Origin: Mycobacterium sp. E3251
GTDB taxonomy: Bacteria > Actinomycetota > Actinomycetes > Mycobacteriales > Mycobacteriaceae
Assembly: GCF_001666835.1 (NCBI RefSeq)
Contig: NZ_LZJF01000034.1
Location: forward strand, 62,001-126,000
Length of the DNA: 64,000 nucleotides
Reading direction: 5' to 3'
A program made the position numbers and the translations under genes. The number at the start of each line of letters is the position of its first letter. The stretch's first letter is position 1. The notes beneath the pieces were generated by a model. That model was not told where the DNA came from. It made no database searches and was given only the letters and a program-made list of their open reading frames with translations. This document shows positions 59,845 to 64,000 of this stretch, in pieces.

Positions 59845-61248
59845 GTGAAGAGCACCGTCGAGCAGTTGAGCCCCACCCGGGTCCGCATCAATGTGGAGGT
59901 GCCGTTCTCCGAACTCGAGCCCGATTTCCAGCGCGCCTACCGGGAGCTGGCCAAGCAGGTGCGGCTTCCCGGCTTCCGGCCCGGTAAGGCGCCGGCGAAG
60001 TTGCTGGAGGCCCGCTTCGGCCGGGAGGCGCTGCTCGACCAGGTCGTCAACGAGGCGCTGCCCGCGCGGTACGGGCAGGCGGTCGTCGATTCGGAAGTGC
60101 AGCCGCTGGGCCAGCCCGAGATCGAGGTCACCAAGAAGGAGTACGGCGAGGAGCTGGCGTTCACCGCCGAGGTCGACGTCCGCCCCAAGATCGAGCTGCC
60201 GGACCTCGGCGCGCTGAAGATCTCGGTGGACCCCATCGACGTCAGCGACGAGGACGTCGACGCCGAACTGGAGTCGCTGCGCGCCCGGTTCGGCACGCTG
60301 ACCGGCGTGGACCGGCCGGTGGCCACCGGGGACTTCGTCTCCATCGACCTCTCGGCCACCATCAACGGCGAAGAGGTGCCGGGGGCCGCCGCAGAGGGCC
60401 TGTCCCACGAGGTCGGGTCGGGCCGGCTCATCGCCGGTCTCGACGACGCGCTGGTCGGGCTGTCGGTCGATGAGTCCCGTGAGTTCACCGCCCAGATGGC
60501 GGCCGGCGAGCATGCCGGGCAGGACGCGCAGGTGACGGTCACAGTCAAGTCGATCAAGCAACGCGAGCTCCCCGAGCCCGATGACGAGTTCGCCCAATTA
60601 GCCAGCGAGTTCGACACCATCGAGGAGCTGCGGTCGAGCCTGCGCGACCAGGTGGGGCGGGTCAAGCGCGCCCAGCAGGCCGACCAGATTCGCAACGCCG
60701 CGCTGGACGCGCTGCTCGAACAGGTCGACGTGCCGCTGCCGGAAGCGATCGTCAAGGCCCAGGTCGACAGCTCGCTCCACGACGCGCTGCACAGCCTCGA
60801 CCACGACGAAGCCAAGCTCGAAGAGGCGCTCGCCGGGCAGGGAAAGACCCGCGAAGAGTTCGAGACCGAGACGCGCACCGCCGCGGAGACGGACGTCAAG
60901 AGGCAGCTGCTGCTGGATGCGCTGGCCGACGAGCTGGAGGTGCAGGTCGGCCAGGACGACCTGACCGAACGGCTGGTTGCGACGTCTCGGCAATACGGCA
61001 TCGAGCCGCAGCAGCTGCTGGGCTACCTGCAGGAGAACAACCAGCTGCCGGCGATGTTCGCCGACGTGCGGCGCGGGCTGGCCATCGCCGAGGTGGTGCG
61101 GGCGGCGACGGTCACCGACACCGACGGGAACGCCATCGACACCAGTGAGTTCTTCGGCAAGCGTTCGGACGATGCCGAGCCGGCCGGCGAGGCCGAGGAA
61201 GCTGGAGACGCCGACGACGCCGAGGCCCCCGGCGACGAAACGGAGTGA
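59845..61248 (+). CDS. tig: Trigger factor
   Basis: 467 residues. Ribosome-binding N-domain with the signature [17 protein letters not shown] near residue 45, a PPIase domain ([48 protein letters not shown]), and a long helical C-domain. The last 35 residues are Glu/Asp/Ala-rich ([23 protein letters not shown]), a mycobacterial feature. GTG with GAGGAGC upstream. Chaperone for nascent chains at the ribosome tunnel. Confidence 0.97.
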   Translation: MKSTVEQLSPTRVRINVEVPFSELEPDFQRAYRELAKQVRLPGFRPGKAPAKLLEARFGREALLDQVVNEALPARYGQAVVDSEVQPLGQPEIEVTKKEYGEELAFTAEVDVRPKIELPDLGALKISVDPIDVSDEDVDAELESLRARFGTLTGVDRPVATGDFVSIDLSATINGEEVPGAAAEGLSHEVGSGRLIAGLDDALVGLSVDESREFTAQMAAGEHAGQDAQVTVTVKSIKQRELPEPDDEFAQLASEFDTIEELRSSLRDQVGRVKRAQQADQIRNAALDALLEQVDVPLPEAIVKAQVDSSLHDALHSLDHDEAKLEEALAGQGKTREEFETETRTAAETDVKRQLLLDALADELEVQVGQDDLTERLVATSRQYGIEPQQLLGYLQENNQLPAMFADVRRGLAIAEVVRAATVTDTDGNAIDTSEFFGKRSDDAEPAGEAEEAGDADDAEAPGDETE

Positions 61249-61253
61249 CCGGT

Positions 61254-61271
61254 TTGACGCTGTGAGCGAAA
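61254..61271 (+). promoter_or_regulatory. ClgR-like box upstream of clpP1P2
   Basis: CGCT-GTG-AGCG flanked by TTGA and AAA, 95 bases before clpP1. It agrees with most positions of the actinobacterial ClgR consensus (CGC-Y-N-A-N-R-GCG), with two mismatches. ClgR is known to activate clpP1P2 in related species. Confidence 0.45.
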
Positions 61272-61365
61272 GCGCCCAATTGAGGGGGAGCGTGGCCGCG
61301 AAACAGTGGGCTCGGTTGGTTAGTGTCGGTGCATAGAAGAACTCGAGAAAGCAGGTAACCCAGTC

Positions 61366-61965
61366 GTGTCTGACATGCGTTCGCCCTCGCAAGGGCTCAA
61401 CCTCACGGACTCGGTCTATGAGCGCTTGCTCTCCGAGCGCATCATCTTCCTGGGTTCGGAGGTGAACGACGAGGTCGCCAACCGGCTGTGCGCGCAGATC
61501 CTGTTGCTCGCCGCCGAGGACGCCGACAAGGACATCTCGCTGTACATCAACTCCCCGGGCGGATCGATCAGCGCCGGCATGGCCATCTACGACACCATGG
61601 TGCTGGCGCCCTGCGACATCGCCACCTACGCGATGGGCATGGCGGCCTCGATGGGCGAGTTCCTGCTCGCGGCCGGCACCAAGGGCAAGCGCTACGCGCT
61701 GCCGCACGCGCGCATCCTGATGCACCAGCCGCTCGGCGGGGTGACGGGCAGCGCGGCCGACATCGCCATCCAGGCCGAGCAGTTCCACGTCATCAAGAAG
61801 GAGATGTTCCGGCTGAACGCCGAATTCACCGGGCAGTCGATCGAACGCATCGAGGCCGATTCCGATCGCGACCGCTGGTTCACCGCCCAGGAAGCACTGG
61901 AATACGGGTTCGTCGACCACATCATCACGCGTGCCGCCCACATCACCAACGGAGAAGCCCAGTGA
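61366..61965 (+). CDS. clpP1: ATP-dependent Clp protease proteolytic subunit 1
   Basis: 199 residues. Catalytic Ser95 in [13 protein letters not shown], His in ILMHQPLGG, and the Asp near [13 protein letters not shown]-terminal region [36 protein letters not shown] is close to M. tuberculosis ClpP1. Forms the mixed ClpP1P2 tetradecamer with ClpC1/ClpX. GTG start; the stop overlaps clpP2. Confidence 0.97.
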   Translation: MSDMRSPSQGLNLTDSVYERLLSERIIFLGSEVNDEVANRLCAQILLLAAEDADKDISLYINSPGGSISAGMAIYDTMVLAPCDIATYAMGMAASMGEFLLAAGTKGKRYALPHARILMHQPLGGVTGSAADIAIQAEQFHVIKKEMFRLNAEFTGQSIERIEADSDRDRWFTAQEALEYGFVDHIITRAAHITNGEAQ

Positions 61966-62606
61966 GTACTCAGCACCCTCAGACCCAGCCGCAGGCGCGC
62001 TACATCCTGCCGTCGTTCATCGAGCACTCCAGCTTCGGCGTCAAGGAGTCGAACCCCTACAACAAGCTGTTCGAGGAGCGCATCATCTTCCTCGGCGTCC
62101 AGGTGGACGACGCGTCGGCGAACGACATCATGGCGCAGCTGCTGGTGTTGGAGTCGCTGGACCCCGACCGCGACATCACCATGTACATCAACTCTCCCGG
62201 CGGTGGCTTCACCTCGCTGATGGCGATTTACGACACCATGCAGTACGTGCGCGCCGACATCCAGACGGTGTGCCTGGGCCAGGCCGCCTCTGCCGCGGCG
62301 GTGTTGCTGGCCGCTGGAACTCCCGGCAAGCGGATGGCGCTGCCCAACGCGCGGGTGCTGATCCACCAGCCGTCGCTTCAGGGCGTGATCCAGGGCCAGT
62401 TCTCCGATTTGGAGATCCAGGCCGCCGAGATCGAGCGGATGCGCACGCTGATGGAGACCACGCTGGCCCGCCACACCGGTAAGGACGCCGCGACGGTCCG
62501 CAAGGACACCGACCGCGACAAGATCCTGACCGCCGAAGAGGCCAAGGACTACGGGATCATCGACACCGTCCTGGAGTACCGGAAGCTCTCCGCGCAGAAC
62601 GCCTAG
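61962..62606 (+). CDS. clpP2: ATP-dependent Clp protease proteolytic subunit 2
   Basis: 214 residues. Catalytic Ser110 in [13 protein letters not shown], His in [10 protein letters not shown], and [18 protein letters not shown] start overlaps the clpP1 stop by four bases, which fits the equal-subunit hetero-complex. M. tuberculosis has an MFS gene (jefA) after clpP2; here the next gene is mmuM, on the other strand. Confidence 0.97.
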   Translation: MSTQHPQTQPQARYILPSFIEHSSFGVKESNPYNKLFEERIIFLGVQVDDASANDIMAQLLVLESLDPDRDITMYINSPGGGFTSLMAIYDTMQYVRADIQTVCLGQAASAAAVLLAAGTPGKRMALPNARVLIHQPSLQGVIQGQFSDLEIQAAEIERMRTLMETTLARHTGKDAATVRKDTDRDKILTAEEAKDYGIIDTVLEYRKLSAQNA

Positions 62607-62614
62607 GTCTCCTC

Positions 62615-62674
62615 GCCGAACGTGCTCCCATGGCGAGATTTCAGCCGATTTACCGCCCTCAGAGCACGTTCGGC
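62615..62674. terminator. Convergent terminator candidate: 13-bp perfect inverted repeat
   Basis: GCCGAACGTGCTC at 62615-62627 pairs perfectly with GAGCACGTTCGGC at 62662-62674, loop 34 bases. It lies between the clpP2 stop and the convergent mmuM stop, with the right arm inside the last mmuM codons. A stem of this length is expected to be stable in RNA of either strand, but there is no U-tract. Confidence 0.5.
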
Positions 62675-63540
62675 AACACGGTCGTCACCTCGGCGATGCT
62701 GGCCGGCCCCACCCGGCAGCAGCCGCCGACGATGCGTGCCCCTGCCGTCACCCACTGTGCGGCCAGCCGCGCGGAGAACGAACGCGGCCCCGCCCAGCCC
62801 GTGCCGTTCCACCGCTCGCCGCTGTTGGGGTAGACGATCACCGGCTTGCCGGTCGCCGAGGCGATCTCTATCGCCGGCAGCACGTCCTCGGGTGCGCAGC
62901 AATTGACGCCGATCGCGACGATCTCGCGCACCCCGGCGGCGACGGCGAACGCCTCGGCCAGCGGTTGCCCGGCCCGGGTCCGGGCGCCGTCGATGGTGTA
63001 GCTGAGCCAGGCCGGCGCGCCGACGGAACGGACCAGATCGACCAGCGCCTCGGCCTCGTCGATGTCGGGCACGGTTTCGCACGCCAGCACATCGGCGCCG
63101 GCGCCGGCCAAGGTCTCCAGCCGGGGCCGGTGCCATCGCCGCAGGGCCGCCACGGATAGGCCGTAGCGTCCGCGGTATTCGGATCCATCGGCCAATGCGG
63201 CGCCGTACGGGCCGACCGACGCGGCGACGAGAAGCCCGCTCACGCCCACCTCGTCACGCGCGGTCTTCGCGAGTTCGACGCTGCGGCGCAGCAGCCCGGC
63301 GGCTTCGGCTCGGTCGATCCCGCGGGAAGCGAAGCCCTCGAACGACGCCTGGTAGCTCGCCGTCGTCGCGATCGCGGCGCCCGCGCGATAAAACGCGGCG
63401 TGGACGGCGACGATTTCGTGCGGCGCGTCGGCCAGCAGCCTGGCCGACCACAACGCATCGGAGAGGTCGTGACCGCGCGCCTGCAGCTCGGTGGCCAAAC
63501 CACCATCGCTGATCAGTACTGATCCGCTGATCAGAGCCAT
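62659..63540 (-). CDS. mmuM: Homocysteine S-methyltransferase
   Basis: 293 residues. Family zinc site: GVNCCAPEDVLPAI and GGCCRVGP supply the three Cys ligands; N-terminal ISDGGLATELQARGHDLSDALWSARLL is the typical start. Methylates homocysteine with S-methylmethionine or SAM. ATG at 63540; the coding start carries two 8-base CTGATCAG palindromes (see findings). Corresponds to Rv2458. Confidence 0.93.
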   Translation of the reverse strand: MALISGSVLISDGGLATELQARGHDLSDALWSARLLADAPHEIVAVHAAFYRAGAAIATTASYQASFEGFASRGIDRAEAAGLLRRSVELAKTARDEVGVSGLLVAASVGPYGAALADGSEYRGRYGLSVAALRRWHRPRLETLAGAGADVLACETVPDIDEAEALVDLVRSVGAPAWLSYTIDGARTRAGQPLAEAFAVAAGVREIVAIGVNCCAPEDVLPAIEIASATGKPVIVYPNSGERWNGTGWAGPRSFSARLAAQWVTAGARIVGGCCRVGPASIAEVTTVLPNVL

Positions 63541-63861
63541 TCCCACCCGGCCACTGTAGGGTGATTTCTTGGGGATCTGCCCGGGCTTCGCCGGGGTCGG
63601 CATCCCCGGCGGAAGTGGCAATCGGTCGGCGCACCAGCCTCGGTCGGGTAACGACCGCGACACGCCAAAGACACGCAAAGCGCGTCTTTCGCGAGTGACG
63701 GGCGCCGTCTGGCTATATGTTTCATCAAGACGAACATGCATGAATACCACCGACGCGATTCGGCGCTAACGGTCGCGTCGGGCCCGATCTAGCGGGTAGC
63801 GTCGGGGGATACATGCGGCACGGCTACACGAACGGCGAAAAGGAAGTAGGCCCTCAGCAAC
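63541..63861. other. Divergent intergenic region between mmuM and clpX
   Basis: 321 bases with no gene. It contains an imperfect palindrome AAAGACACGC-AAA-GCGCGTCTTT (63667-63689, 9 of 10 pairs) and a TATATG patch at 63714-63719 that could be a -10 element for clpX. AGGAAG lies upstream of the clpX start. No further feature is seen. Confidence 0.5.
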
Positions 63862-64000
63862 ATGGCGCGCATCGGAGACGGCGGTGACCTGCTGAAGTGC
63901 TCGTTCTGCGGGAAGAGCCAAAAGCAGGTCAAGAAGCTCATTGCTGGCCCCGGTGTGTACATCTGCGACGAGTGCATCGACCTCTGTAACGAGATCATCG
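63862..64000 (+). CDS. clpX: ATP-dependent Clp protease ATPase ClpX (partial, cut by right edge)
   Basis: Only the first 46 codons are present. They encode the complete zinc-binding domain: [20 protein letters not shown] with Cys13 and Cys16, then [18 protein letters not shown] with Cys35 and Cys38. The ATPase domain lies beyond the window. ClpX unfolds substrates for ClpP1P2. ATG at 63862. Confidence 0.95.

Overview
The window is a high-GC actinobacterial chromosome segment from a mycobacterium, most likely a slow-growing non-tuberculous species (the Mycobacterium avium complex fits, but the species cannot be fixed from the sequence alone). Evidence: MMPL and MmpS-like proteins, a cyclopropane mycolic acid synthase, the LdtMt2-type L,D-transpeptidase, GlbO, a 180-kDa-class NAD glutamate dehydrogenase, and a gene order that follows, in inverted orientation, the M. 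tuberculosis stretch Rv2518c (ldtB) to Rv2457c (clpX). Gene names come from remembered family sequences and synteny; no database search was run.

Layout. 1-4.3 kb: an Eis-like acetyltransferase cut by the left edge, an MMPL transporter and a DMT-type membrane protein. 4.4-12.1 kb: ldtB, tRNA-His, orn, a HerA/DUF853 ATPase, an SDR, an MFS/UMF1 protein, a proline-rich MmpS-like membrane protein and the TetR regulator bkaR. 12.2-23.4 kb: one long co-directional catabolic block, scoA-scoB-accD1-accA1-fadE19-MaoC hydratase-citE and then bkdA-bkdB-bkdC (pdhABC). Together these cover leucine/branched-chain keto-acid degradation to acetyl-CoA plus itaconyl-CoA/citramalyl-CoA disposal. Three BkaR-like palindromes lie between bkaR and scoA. 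23.4-30.3 kb is the accessory part relative to M. tuberculosis: a Trp/Pro-rich secreted peptide, echA14, a lower-GC stretch with an orphan ORF, a DJ-1/PfpI protein, a two-gene ATP-grasp ligase / NylB-like serine hydrolase cassette, and a cmaA2-like methyltransferase.

30.3-42 kb: tRNA-Arg, lipQ, a tightly overlapped WS/DGAT-plsC-plsB2 lipid operon, a CopD-CtaG fusion membrane protein, a second SSB and the ABC-F factor ettA. 42-56 kb: the large NAD-GDH with a thioesterase and a DUF protein coupled behind it, an FAD oxidoreductase, a His/Met-rich DUF5134 membrane protein with a copper-repressor-like operator in front, alpha-glucosidase aglA, truncated haemoglobin glbO, an HNH protein, a small oxidase-subunit-like membrane peptide, DUF5130 and aminopeptidase N. 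56-64 kb: the mycothiol-dependent DsbA-like reductase (with a SigH-type promoter), rpiB, nei2, lipP, tRNA-Gly, tRNA-Pro, and the proteostasis block tig-clpP1-clpP2, then mmuM (opposite strand) and the first 46 codons of clpX.

No CRISPR array, insertion sequence, prophage or integrase was found. The most interesting observations are the copper-type operator at 49946-49960, the ATP-grasp/serine hydrolase pair, the three-palindrome bkaR control region, the displaced cmaA2-like gene, and an exact 40-bp tandem-like repeat (9111-9206) with a near-identical third partial copy 44 kb away.
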